36,650 bases of DNA from Listeria valentina (lineage in GTDB: Bacteria; Bacillota; Bacilli; Lactobacillales; Listeriaceae): NCBI RefSeq assembly GCF_011800755.1, contig NZ_JAATJW010000024.1, positions 1 to 36,650 on the forward strand. The letters are read 5' to 3'. Position 1 is the first letter of the stretch; each line of letters begins with the position of its first letter. Positions 1 through 7,870 of this stretch are shown here, piece by piece. A program made the translations under genes and the position numbers. The notes under the pieces were generated by a model. The model did not search any database. It saw nothing but the letters and a program-made list of their open reading frames with translations, and was not told the DNA's origin.

Positions 1-16
1 TTTTCCATTTTTATAG

Positions 17-64
17 AAAAAAACGCCCATCCCTCTTCTTTCTCATGGAGGGATGGGCGTTTTT
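17..64. terminator. Bidirectional rho-independent terminator
   Basis: A 14-bp perfect stem (22-35 with 48-61, core CGCCCATCCCTC) has a 12-base loop. It is flanked by an A-run on the left and a T-run on the right, so it can stop transcription in both directions. It lies just beyond the stop codon of the leftward lactonase gene, which it should terminate. Confidence 0.85.
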
Positions 65-75
65 CGACAGTCTGA

Positions 76-108
76 GGCGCACGGCTTCTAAGCCGCGCGC
101 CTTTTTTT
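76..108 (+). terminator. Rho-independent terminator, plus strand
   Basis: The stem pairs 76-87 with 90-101 (GC-rich, one A.C mismatch, tiny loop) and is followed by seven T on the plus strand. It suggests that a rightward gene ends to the left of this window, converging on the lactonase gene. Confidence 0.6.
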
Positions 109-117
109 ATTCCCATT

Positions 118-1164
118 TTAAGCCTGCATAAATTTGACACAGACAGGTTCAGGAACCTTGATATCCTTCTGAAGCAGCGTTAACCGTCCCGAAGTTTTAT
201 CCACTTTAAACACCGTTACGTTTTGCGTATTTTCGTTTGCTGCGAGTAAAAGCTCCCCATCTGGACTTAAATCAAAGTCGCGAGGTCCATTCCCTTCAAC
301 AGAAACCGTTTCAAGCAGTGTCAATTTTCCGCTAGTTTCATCAATCTCAAACGAAACAATAGCATCCTGACCACGATTAGAAACGTAAAGGAAACGACCA
401 TCATTAGAAATATGAATCGCACTTCCCTTATTTTCATCCGAAAAGTTTGTTGGAAGTGATGGAACGGATTGAATAATGGAAAGCTCTCCCGTTTTTTCAT
501 CATAGCTAGCAACGAAAACCTCCGAAGTGAGTTCCGTCATGATATAAACCCATTTCGCATTGGGATGGAAAACAAGGTTACGTGGACCGCTTCCTGGTGT
601 TACAACAAGATCAGCGACTTGTTCTAAACGACCATCTTTCGCGCTATAAGTTGTCACATGATCGGTTCCAAGGTCACAAGTAACGACAAATTTTTGATCC
701 GGCGTAAATCCAGCAAAGTGTGCATGTGGTTTTTCTTGTCGCTCATGTACGCTTTTTCCAGTGTGTTGAATTTCAGAAAGCGGGGCAAGCAATTTTCCCT
801 TTTCAGTTGGATAACTAAGAATCGTTCCAAGGTGATAGTTGGCAGAAACAATAACGGCATTATCTTTTGAGCCATCAACGTAGCACGGCGGGTTTCCCAC
901 TTTTACTTGAGTGCCAAGCAAAGAAAGTGAACCATCTGGATTGATTTCAAAAGCCGCAAGTCCTCCTTTATCACCATCTTTAGCAACGGAATAAAGATAT
1001 TTTTCATCGTCCGAGATCTTCAAATAAGTTGGGTTGTCCATTTTTCCAGCCAATTTATTCTCTAAAACCTCTCCCGTTTTTGTATCCACGACTAACCGGT
1101 AAATGCCTTCCGATTCTGCTTTGGTGTAAGTTCCGATGTAAGCAGTTGCAGTTTGTTTTGCCAT
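118..1164 (-). CDS. Lactonase family protein (6-phosphogluconolactonase-type beta-propeller)
   Basis: A 348-residue protein of the seven-bladed beta-propeller lactonase family (Pgl/YkgB, 3-carboxymuconate cyclase-like). Members hydrolyse 6-phosphogluconolactone in the oxidative pentose phosphate pathway, but the exact substrate here is not proven. Visible features are the N-terminal AYIGTYTKAESEGIY, the repeated blade signatures SDDEKYLY, HPNAKWVY, SNDGRFLYVSNRG and SPDGELLLAAN, and the GPRNLVFHP/GPRDFDLSP motifs. No signal peptide is seen, so it is cytoplasmic. I chose the ATG at 1164 because AGGAGG sits about 9 bases upstream; longer in-frame starts (to 1206) place the Shine-Dalgarno inside the gene. 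It is monocistronic, with a terminator at 17-64. By position it matches what I remember of L. monocytogenes lmo0558. Confidence 0.85.
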   Translation of the reverse strand: MAKQTATAYIGTYTKAESEGIYRLVVDTKTGEVLENKLAGKMDNPTYLKISDDEKYLYSVAKDGDKGGLAAFEINPDGSLSLLGTQVKVGNPPCYVDGSKDNAVIVSANYHLGTILSYPTEKGKLLAPLSEIQHTGKSVHERQEKPHAHFAGFTPDQKFVVTCDLGTDHVTTYSAKDGRLEQVADLVVTPGSGPRNLVFHPNAKWVYIMTELTSEVFVASYDEKTGELSIIQSVPSLPTNFSDENKGSAIHISNDGRFLYVSNRGQDAIVSFEIDETSGKLTLLETVSVEGNGPRDFDLSPDGELLLAANENTQNVTVFKVDKTSGRLTLLQKDIKVPEPVCVKFMQA

Positions 1165-1201
1165 CGCTTTCATTCCTCCTAATTTAAAAAGTTCTCGCCT
1201 A

Positions 1202-1213
1202 TTCATTATAGCA
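1202..1213 (-). promoter_or_regulatory. Extended -10 promoter of the lactonase gene
   Basis: On the minus strand TGC-TATAAT (TATAAT at 1210-1205) forms a consensus extended -10 element. No good -35 lies 17 bases upstream, as is common for TGn promoters. It is about 40 bases upstream of the chosen ATG, which supports that shorter start. Confidence 0.55.
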
Positions 1214-1284
1214 TAATTGAGAAATAGGATAGACTAATTTGATACACTTTTACTAGGAATAAGAGAAGAAGCTAGTCGCAAAAC

Positions 1285-1321
1285 AAATAAAAAAGCCAAC
1301 ACCTACGGATAGATGTCAGCT
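1285..1321 (-). terminator. Terminator of gdhA
   Basis: Read on the minus strand, an 11-bp stem with three G-U pairs (1321-1311 with 1304-1294) is followed by a T-rich tract. It starts only 7 bases past the gdhA stop codon. Confidence 0.7.
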
Positions 1322-1327
1322 CTTTAT

Positions 1328-2758
<1,431 letters not shown>

Positions 2759-2833
2759 TTAGCTATAAGACTTTTTATCATTACCAGTTTACCGTCTGCG
2801 AAAAAATCGTGCAAGGTTTAGCGTGACAAATAA

Positions 2834-2865
2834 GAAAAAATCCTACACGGGGGGACGCGTAGGAT
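2834..2865 (-). terminator. Strong minus-strand terminator with no upstream protein gene
   Basis: A 10-bp stem with a six-base loop, then TTTTTT on the minus strand. Nothing coding lies upstream on that strand for several kilobases, so it must end either a small RNA or an attenuated gdhA leader. Confidence 0.75.
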
Positions 2866-3011
2866 AAAGGGAGTTATTGGAGTTGTGTTTTCCCAAGACA
2901 AGACTAAGGGATAATTTGGGAAACTTAACGAGTTTAATGATTAACTTAAGAGTCATCTTGCTCAAGAAAAGACACAAAACAGTTCTTTTGGGTAAAGTAA
3001 CTTTCTCCGAT
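2834..3011 (-). ncRNA. Candidate small RNA B (minus strand) upstream of gdhA
   Basis: No protein gene is credible here. On the minus strand a -10-like TATACT (3023-3018) would start an RNA near 3011. The RNA would contain a stem TTTCCCAA/TTGGGAAA (2889-2896 with 2916-2923) and end at a strong terminator. That terminator is a 10-bp stem (2865-2856 with 2849-2840, loop 2855-2850) followed by six U. The stem has a G-U pair that works only on the minus strand, which gives the direction. The -35 is poor. It could instead be an attenuated leader of gdhA, whose ATG is 124 bases beyond. From memory, the L. monocytogenes sRNA rli32 lies next to lmo0560 (gdhA). Confidence 0.4.
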
Positions 3012-3132
3012 AAATTTAGTATATCCCAGTTGTATCAGATAATCCTGCTTCTTTTCTTACAATTTAATTGGCTAACATTACAATTTTGTCACCATTTCAC
3101 ATAAAAGACACTTTTTGGATTGCTTTTTACAA

Positions 3133-3170
3133 TAAAAAATCCAAAGCTGTTAATCAGCTTTGGATTTTTT
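3133..3170. terminator. Bidirectional terminator
   Basis: ATCCAAAGCTG (3139-3149) pairs with CAGCTTTGGAT (3155-3165) around a 5-base loop, with A-runs and T-runs on the two sides. It functions on the minus strand as the end of candidate sRNA A, and could also stop plus-strand read-through. Confidence 0.8.
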
Positions 3171-3269
3171 CGGGTCTAAGCAGCATTCTTTCTGCTCATG
3201 GAAAATCGGGGTCTATATAGGTGCGGAAAGGCTAGTCATTGTTGAGGGATTGCAACACCTATATAGATT
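3133..3269 (-). ncRNA. Candidate small RNA A (minus strand), three stem-loops
   Basis: An RNA of about 137 nt read leftwards. A consensus extended -10 (TGT-TATGAT, TATGAT at 3281-3276) would start it at about 3269. A perfect 12-bp hairpin follows at once (3267-3256 with 3223-3212, core CACCTATATAGA), with a 32-base loop. Next come a small AGCAG/CTGCT hairpin (3196-3192 with 3183-3179) and an 11-bp terminator (3165-3155 with 3149-3139) with U-tract. Promoter, 5' hairpin, internal hairpin and terminator in register are the classic layout of a trans-acting sRNA. There is no ORF with a ribosome site. It may be the relative of L. monocytogenes rli32, recalled as about 146 nt beside gdhA; this is unverified. 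Confidence 0.5.
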
Positions 3270-3460
3270 ACATTTATCATAACACTTCAAGCTGAAAAAG
3301 AAATAGTTTATCGCGATTGTTCGAAAAGATGTAAGAAATACTCTAAAAAAAGGTACATTGTATCTACATTAGTTTTTACCCAAATAAATTTCAAGGAAGT
3401 GTTTAAAAAAATAGGAAGCGGGAAGAAGACTGGTGTAAAAAAATTAAAGGAGTGTTTGTT

Positions 3461-3904
3461 ATGCGGAATCAAAGAGACTTGTATCCAGTGGATCGTGATT
3501 TTGATGGCTTTTTTGACGACTTTAGAAGAAATTTTTTCAAAGATTTTTATCCAAATCGTCGTGAAGCTAGACAATCGTCTCGCATCATGGATACAGACAT
3601 TCATTTAAATGATGATGGAAGTTACACCGTATTTGTTGATATGCCAGGCTTCAAAAAAGAAGATATTAAGTTGAATTACGGTAATGGTTTACTTTCTATT
3701 TTTGCGGAACGGCATAAAGAATCGAAAAAGAAAAAAGATAATCAAGTAATTAGTGAAGAACGGACGAGCGGCGAGTTCCATCGTTCCTATCCAATCGGCA
3801 ATATCGATCCTAAAAAAATCAAAGCTTCCCTTGAAGAAGGAATTTTGCGTATTGACTTGCCTATCGTCAATGGCGAAAATAATGCAGATATCAAGATCAA
3901 CTAA
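3461..3904 (+). CDS. Small heat shock protein, Hsp20/alpha-crystallin family
   Basis: A 147-residue ATP-independent holdase chaperone of the cytoplasm that binds unfolding proteins. The N-terminal arm is rich in Asp, Arg and Phe (residues 1-40). The alpha-crystallin domain spans roughly 42-135, with DGSYTVFVDMPGFKKEDIKL and the family signature A-x2-EEGILRIDLP near residues 122-134. An IKI tripeptide at the extreme C-terminus matches the I-x-I oligomerisation motif. The ATG at 3461 follows AAAGGAG with an 8-base gap; a GTG 9 bases upstream overlaps the Shine-Dalgarno and is rejected. It is monocistronic, ended by the hairpin at 3914-3962. I saw no CtsR or HrcA operator upstream, so its heat control is unknown. 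Confidence 0.93.
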   Translation: MRNQRDLYPVDRDFDGFFDDFRRNFFKDFYPNRREARQSSRIMDTDIHLNDDGSYTVFVDMPGFKKEDIKLNYGNGLLSIFAERHKESKKKKDNQVISEERTSGEFHRSYPIGNIDPKKIKASLEEGILRIDLPIVNGENNADIKIN

Positions 3905-3913
3905 ATTTGTCCG

Positions 3914-3962
3914 TATATAAAAAAGACTTGCTGGGGTTTTCCTTGCAAGTCTTTTTTATATA
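3914..3962. terminator. Bidirectional terminator after hsp20
   Basis: A long, nearly symmetrical hairpin (TATATAAAAAAGACTTGC paired with its complement, 13-base loop) with an internal T-run. It separates hsp20 from the glycosidase gene. Confidence 0.85.
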
Positions 3963-3980
3963 ATCTTTTCAATAAATTAG

Positions 3981-4009
3981 TTTATACTTTTATAAAATTA
4001 ATGTATAAT
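3981..4009 (+). promoter_or_regulatory. SigA promoter of the GH1 gene with overlapping inverted repeat
   Basis: The -35 TTTATA (3981-3986), 17-base spacer and perfect -10 TATAAT (4004-4009) lie 33 bases before the ATG. An inverted repeat TTTATA-CTTT-TATAAA (3981-3996) covers the -35. This is a plausible operator for the GntR/HutC-type regulator encoded immediately downstream of the glycosidase. Confidence 0.6.
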
Positions 4010-4042
4010 AAAAGAAACGAAAAGAAAGATGGAGGGATTCCT

Positions 4043-5428
4043 ATGAAATATCAATTTCCAGAAAATTTTTGGTGGGGAAGTGCAGCATCAGGCCCACAAA
4101 CTGAAGGAGCGGCGGACGTAGATGGCCGCAAACCAAGCATTTGGGATCACTGGTATAAAATCGAGCCAGGAAGATTCTTTAATGGTGTTGGTCCTCAAAA
4201 CACATCCAACTTTTATTATCAATATAAAGAAGACATTGCCTTAATGAAAGAAACAGGCCACAATTCTTTTCGAACTTCCATTCAGTGGTCACGCTTGATT
4301 CCAGATGGTATTGGCGAAGTAAATCCTAAAGCCGTCGAATTTTATAATCATGTGATTGATGAAATGCTTAAGCAAGGCGTAGAACCGTTTATGAACCTGT
4401 ATCACTTTGATATGCCACTTTCGATGCAAGAAAAAGGGGGATTTGAATCCCGCGAAGTGATTGAGGCTTACGTTACATTTGCAGAAACGTGCTTTAAATT
4501 GTTTGGCGACCGTGTAAAATACTGGTTTACCTTCAACGAACCAATTGTTCCTGTTGAAGCGGGCTACTTGTACGATATGCACTATCCGAACGTGGTCGAC
4601 TTTAGACGTGCTGCCCAAGTTGCATTTGGAACAACACTCGCTCATGCAAAAGCCGTGAAAGCCTATCATGACTTGGATTTAGATGGACAAATTGGCATTA
4701 TTTTAAACTTAACGCCATCTTATCCAAGAAGTCAGAATCCGGCTGATTTGCGTGCGGCGCATATCGCCGACTTGTTTTTCAATCGAAGCTTCCTTGATCC
4801 AGTAACGCGAGGCGAGTTTCCAAGTGATCTTGTCGAGATTCTTCGTGAACGTGATTTCCTTCCAAATTACGAACCAGAAGACTTGGAAATCATCAAGCAT
4901 AACACGGTCGATATTCTTGGTGTCAATTACTATCAACCGCGTCGTGTGAAAGCGAAAGAAACAATGCCGCATCCAGACGCGCCATTCATGCCTGAGCACT
5001 TGTTTGACAACTATGAAATGCCGTTCCGCAAAATGAATCCGTATCGCGGTTGGGAAATCTACGAACAAGCGATTTATGATATTGCGATCAACCTGCGCGA
5101 TAACTATGGCAACATTCCATTCTTTATTTCCGAAAATGGCATGGGTGTGGAAGGTGAGGAGCGCTACCGAAACAGTGAAGGATTTATCGAGGATACCTAC
5201 CGGATCGAGTTTATCGAATCTCATTTGAAATGGCTTCATAAGGCTATCTCAGAAGGTGCCAATTGTCATGGTTATCATCTGTGGACGTTTATGGATTGCT
5301 GGAGCTGGGCGAATGCCTATAAGAATCGCTATGGTTTTGTCGAAGTGAATTTAGATGAAAATTACAAGCGAACTGTGAAAGCTTCTGGGAAATGGTTTAA
5401 AACAATGACTTCACAAAATGGCTTTTAA
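4043..5428 (+). CDS. Glycoside hydrolase family 1 (beta-glucosidase / 6-phospho-beta-glucosidase)
   Basis: A 461-residue cytoplasmic GH1 enzyme that cleaves beta-glucosides or their 6-phosphates. The N-terminus FPENFWWGSAASGPQTEG is the GH1 signature. The acid/base is E166 in TFNEP and the nucleophile E364 in ISENGMG. Where beta-glucosidases have a Glu in NFEW, this protein has Ser421 (WSWANAYKNRYGF), the hallmark of 6-phospho-specific enzymes. Tyr430 of the phosphate site is kept, but the usual lysine position holds Asn428 with Lys427 beside it, so specificity is uncertain. The ATG at 4043 follows GGAGGG; an in-frame ATG at 4001 lies inside the -10 region. A GntR regulator gene follows, and no PTS permease is near. 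Confidence 0.9.
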   Translation: MKYQFPENFWWGSAASGPQTEGAADVDGRKPSIWDHWYKIEPGRFFNGVGPQNTSNFYYQYKEDIALMKETGHNSFRTSIQWSRLIPDGIGEVNPKAVEFYNHVIDEMLKQGVEPFMNLYHFDMPLSMQEKGGFESREVIEAYVTFAETCFKLFGDRVKYWFTFNEPIVPVEAGYLYDMHYPNVVDFRRAAQVAFGTTLAHAKAVKAYHDLDLDGQIGIILNLTPSYPRSQNPADLRAAHIADLFFNRSFLDPVTRGEFPSDLVEILRERDFLPNYEPEDLEIIKHNTVDILGVNYYQPRRVKAKETMPHPDAPFMPEHLFDNYEMPFRKMNPYRGWEIYEQAIYDIAINLRDNYGNIPFFISENGMGVEGEERYRNSEGFIEDTYRIEFIESHLKWLHKAISEGANCHGYHLWTFMDCWSWANAYKNRYGFVEVNLDENYKRTVKASGKWFKTMTSQNGF

Positions 5429-5489
5429 GGCAGTTTGTGTTAGAATATGATAAAATAAAGAAAGAATTTAAACGAATGAGGTGGCTAGC

Positions 5490-6218
5490 GTGGCGAGAAA
5501 CCAAACCAAATATAGCTATATTGCCGATGAAGTAAGGAAGCGAGTCAAGGAACATATGTATCCGCTTGATCGACCTATTCCAGACGAAATGACGCTTTCA
5601 GAAGAATTTGGCTGCAGTCGAATGACGATGAAAAAAGCGCTTGAAGTTTTAGTTTTGGAAGGGCTTCTTTACAGGAAACGGGGACATGGCACTTTCATCA
5701 TCAAGTCCGCGCTGGATGCTGATGAACTGCAAATTCATAATCAAGAAGTGAACGGTTTTACTAAGCTTTTGAAAGGGCAAAAAGTCGAAACGAAAGTCAT
5801 TCACTTTGAAGTGGTCTTTCCGGATGCAGTCGTGGCTGAGCGGCTCAATATTGAAAAGGAAGCTCCTGTTTATGATATTTTACGAGTAAGGGGCATCGAT
5901 TCAGAACCTTACGTTCTCGAACACACGTATATGCCCGTCAATGTGATTCCGGGCATTACGAAGCAAGTGCTTGATGATTCAATTTACTCATACATTGAAG
6001 AAGAACTTGGCCAAAAAATTGCCAGTTCTTATAAACAAATTCGTGCAGATAAGCCAGATGAGCTTGATCAGGAATATTTGAATTGTAATACGGATGAACC
6101 CGTGATGGAAGTGGAACAAACGGTTTATTTAAATAATGGGGTTGCCTTTGAATATTCAAAATCGAGGCACCGCTACGACAAATTTGTATTCACAACAGTA
6201 AATATTGCCAAACGATAA
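5490..6218 (+). CDS. GntR/HutC family transcriptional regulator with UTRA domain
   Basis: A 242-residue regulator. The N-terminal winged HTH (residues ~5-72) contains DEMTLSEEFGCSRMTMKKAL and the wing YRKRGHGTFI. The C-terminal UTRA ligand-binding domain (~95-238) has YDILRVRGIDSEPYVLEHTYMP, typical of sugar- or sugar-phosphate-responsive HutC members. The GTG at 5490 was chosen because GAGGTGG lies just upstream; an alternative GTG at 5481 overlaps this site. It sits 61 bases after the GH1 gene and probably regulates it, sensing a beta-glucoside phosphate (inference). A weak internal promoter (TATGAT near 5445) may allow separate expression. A terminator follows at 6217-6256. Confidence 0.9.
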   Translation: MARNQTKYSYIADEVRKRVKEHMYPLDRPIPDEMTLSEEFGCSRMTMKKALEVLVLEGLLYRKRGHGTFIIKSALDADELQIHNQEVNGFTKLLKGQKVETKVIHFEVVFPDAVVAERLNIEKEAPVYDILRVRGIDSEPYVLEHTYMPVNVIPGITKQVLDDSIYSYIEEELGQKIASSYKQIRADKPDELDQEYLNCNTDEPVMEVEQTVYLNNGVAFEYSKSRHRYDKFVFTTVNIAKR

Positions 6219-6256
6219 AAAAAGAAGGAAATCTCTCGGGGATTTCCTTCTTTTTA
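6217..6256. terminator. Shared terminator between convergent genes
   Basis: AAAGAAGGAAATC (6221-6233) pairs with GATTTCCTTCTTT (6241-6253) around a 7-base loop, with A- and T-runs on the two sides. It serves the GntR gene (+) and the ThrE-type operon (-). Confidence 0.9.
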
Positions 6257-6270
6257 ATTTATCATGTCGA

Positions 6271-6729
6271 TTAAAACTTGGCTTTATGTTCTCGAAAACG
6301 ACGAATACTGTGATTAAAGATTTCTGAAAGCATAAGTCCAGCTGCAATAGCCCCGGCTACGATCGTGACTTGAACCGAAAAACCGATCGCTTCTGTATAA
6401 TCGCCGAGGACAAAGTTTCGCACCGCTTGATAGGCTAGACCCCCAGGAACAAGTGGCACAATCCCTGGAACATTGAAAATCGTAATCGGCATGCGTTTAT
6501 ATTTAGCAAATAAATGGCTAGAAACAGCGACGATAAAAGCACCAGCCAGTGTAGCCATGGAAGTCCCGCCGCCAAGTTCCTTTATTGTCCAGAAGAAAAT
6601 CCAACCAAACGTTCCGGTGAGACCGCAGGCATTTAAAGCTCGCTTAGGAACATTTGTGATGACTGCGAAGGTAACGGTGGCGATATAACTAAAAACAAGT
6701 TGAATGAAAACAGTCCAAATAAGTATCAC
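6271..6729 (-). CDS. Threonine/serine exporter ThrE family, small subunit (DUF3815-type)
   Basis: A 152-residue membrane protein with about five hydrophobic segments. It corresponds to the C-terminal half of ThrE-type amino acid exporters (ThrE_2). The motif VPGIVPLVPGGLAYQAVRNF is the conserved P-G-rich helix-breaking signature. It uses a GTG start at 6729, with GGAGG 7 bases upstream; the Shine-Dalgarno overlaps the stop codon of the upstream gene. It lies 12 bases after that gene, so the two are co-transcribed and presumably form a two-subunit exporter of threonine or serine in the cytoplasmic membrane. The substrate is inferred only from the family. Confidence 0.85.
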   Translation of the reverse strand: MILIWTVFIQLVFSYIATVTFAVITNVPKRALNACGLTGTFGWIFFWTIKELGGGTSMATLAGAFIVAVSSHLFAKYKRMPITIFNVPGIVPLVPGGLAYQAVRNFVLGDYTEAIGFSVQVTIVAGAIAAGLMLSEIFNHSIRRFREHKAKF

Positions 6730-6741
6730 ACTAAAACCTCC

Positions 6742-7491
6742 TTATGCAAAAAAGCGAAACACAACGGCGATGCCAATTCCGATCGCCCCAGCGGTGAGCA
6801 AGGCTTCCATTCCACGCGCCATTCCGCCGAGCAAGTGACCTGCAAGCAAGTCCCGGACCGCATTTGTGATTGGAACACCGGGAACAAGCGACATGACACT
6901 ACCGATGATAATTTTATCAAGATTGATACCGAGATGACTGTCAACTGCAATGACAGCTAATAATCCGATAATAAAAGAGGACAAGAATTCTGCTAAAAAC
7001 TTAATTTTAAGCCATTCGGCAGTATAGTAATAAACCATAAAGCCAATCGTTCCAATTAGGCAAGTGCTGATGAAATCGAACCAAGAACCGCCGAAAATAA
7101 TCATTAAGGCGCCACTCACGAGCCCAGCTGCAATGATTTGCCACCAGACAGGGAAAAAGCGCGTGTCCTTCTCCAAATGAGCAAGGCTAGAATGCAGTTC
7201 TTCGAGCGTAATATTACGTGATGAAAATTCACGAGAAAGGTCATTAACAAGAGATACTTTTTCTAAATTGATGGTCCGTGTTGGGATGGTTTCTAGTTGC
7301 AAATTGCGCTCACCTTCAATAGACATGAAAATACCCGTTGGTGTGGCGAAGCTGATACCTTTTTTACTTGTTGCCGTGTCAGCAATCCGGTTCATCGTAT
7401 CTTCAACACGATAGATTTCAGCGCCGCTTTCCATCATGATTTTACCGGCCATGAGACACGTTTCAAGTAAATAGTCTTTTTCTTTTTTCAA
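6742..7491 (-). CDS. Threonine/serine exporter ThrE family, large subunit (DUF1212-type)
   Basis: A 249-residue protein matching the N-terminal half of ThrE. A soluble N-terminal domain of about 110 residues (LMAGKIMMESGAEIYRVEDT, FATPTGIFMSI) is followed by about five membrane segments. The conserved signature MSLVPGVPITNAVRDLLAGH is present. The start is a TTG at 7491, preceded by AAAGGAGG with an 8-base gap. It is the first gene of a two-gene leftward operon with the DUF3815-type partner; together they reconstitute the single-chain ThrE of Corynebacterium. The intergenic region to ydbC-like contains overlapping palindromes. Confidence 0.87.
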   Translation of the reverse strand: MKKEKDYLLETCLMAGKIMMESGAEIYRVEDTMNRIADTATSKKGISFATPTGIFMSIEGERNLQLETIPTRTINLEKVSLVNDLSREFSSRNITLEELHSSLAHLEKDTRFFPVWWQIIAAGLVSGALMIIFGGSWFDFISTCLIGTIGFMVYYYTAEWLKIKFLAEFLSSFIIGLLAVIAVDSHLGINLDKIIIGSVMSLVPGVPITNAVRDLLAGHLLGGMARGMEALLTAGAIGIGIAVVFRFFA

Positions 7492-7542
7492 AAAAGGAAC
7501 CTCCTTTGCTAAAATGATGCTGTACTTAATCCTACATCAGGA

Positions 7543-7566
7543 TAGAAATAATTTCTAGTATCTAGA
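7543..7566. promoter_or_regulatory. Two overlapping palindromes between divergent genes
   Basis: TAGAAAT-A-ATTTCTA (7543-7557) and TCTAG-TAT-CTAGA (7554-7566) overlap in the 124-base gap between the thrE-type operon (-) and the PC4-like gene (+). They could be operator sites. No cognate regulator is recognised. Confidence 0.3.
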
Positions 7567-7615
7567 GAAGTTTGTTAAAATAAAGAGAATAATATGGAAA
7601 GAGGGTTTTTAAATC

Positions 7616-7822
7616 ATGGCATCGATTGATTATGAAATTGTTGAACGACTTGGCGTATTATCCACCAATGCACGTGGCTGGAGCAAGGAACTCAATCGGA
7701 TTAGTTGGAATGGGAGAGACCCTAAGCTAGATATTCGCGACTGGTCAGAAGATCATGAAAAAATGGGTAAAGGCATTACGCTAACTGACGAAGAAGCTGA
7801 ACAACTGAAAAAACTGCTCTAA
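7616..7822 (+). CDS. PC4/YdbC family ssDNA-binding protein
   Basis: A 68-residue protein of the bacterial YdbC family, homologous to the eukaryotic coactivator PC4. The L. lactis YdbC dimer binds single-stranded DNA. The conserved core RGWSKELNRISWNGRDPKLD and the C-terminal helix LTDEEAEQLKKLL cover most of the protein. The ATG at 7616 has AGAGGG 11 bases upstream. It is monocistronic, ended by the strong hairpin at 7842-7870. Its cellular role is poorly defined, perhaps in DNA repair or transcription. Confidence 0.85.
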   Translation: MASIDYEIVERLGVLSTNARGWSKELNRISWNGRDPKLDIRDWSEDHEKMGKGITLTDEEAEQLKKLL

Positions 7823-7841
7823 TGGAATGAGTTTGAAGCAT

Positions 7842-7870
7842 AAATGACCGCCTTGTTGGCGGTCATTTTT
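7842..7870. terminator. Bidirectional terminator
   Basis: AAATGACCGCC (7842-7852) pairs with GGCGGTCATTT (7858-7868), loop TTGTT, with a U-tract on the plus strand. It overlaps the stop codon region of the leftward methyltransferase and serves both convergent genes. Confidence 0.85.

Noticed and set aside
2877..3104. Rightward 75-codon open frame in the gdhA-hsp20 gap
   Set aside because: No Shine-Dalgarno site, composition is that of random AT-rich sequence (long runs of Leu, Phe, Lys), and it overlaps stem-forming sequences and a terminator for the other strand.
3308..3604. Leftward 98-codon frame opposite hsp20
   Set aside because: It is antisense to the well-supported small heat shock gene, has no ribosome site and no recognisable domain.
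4709..5239. Leftward 176-codon frame inside the GH1 gene
   Set aside because: Antisense to a clear GH1 gene with both catalytic glutamates, and no ribosome site.
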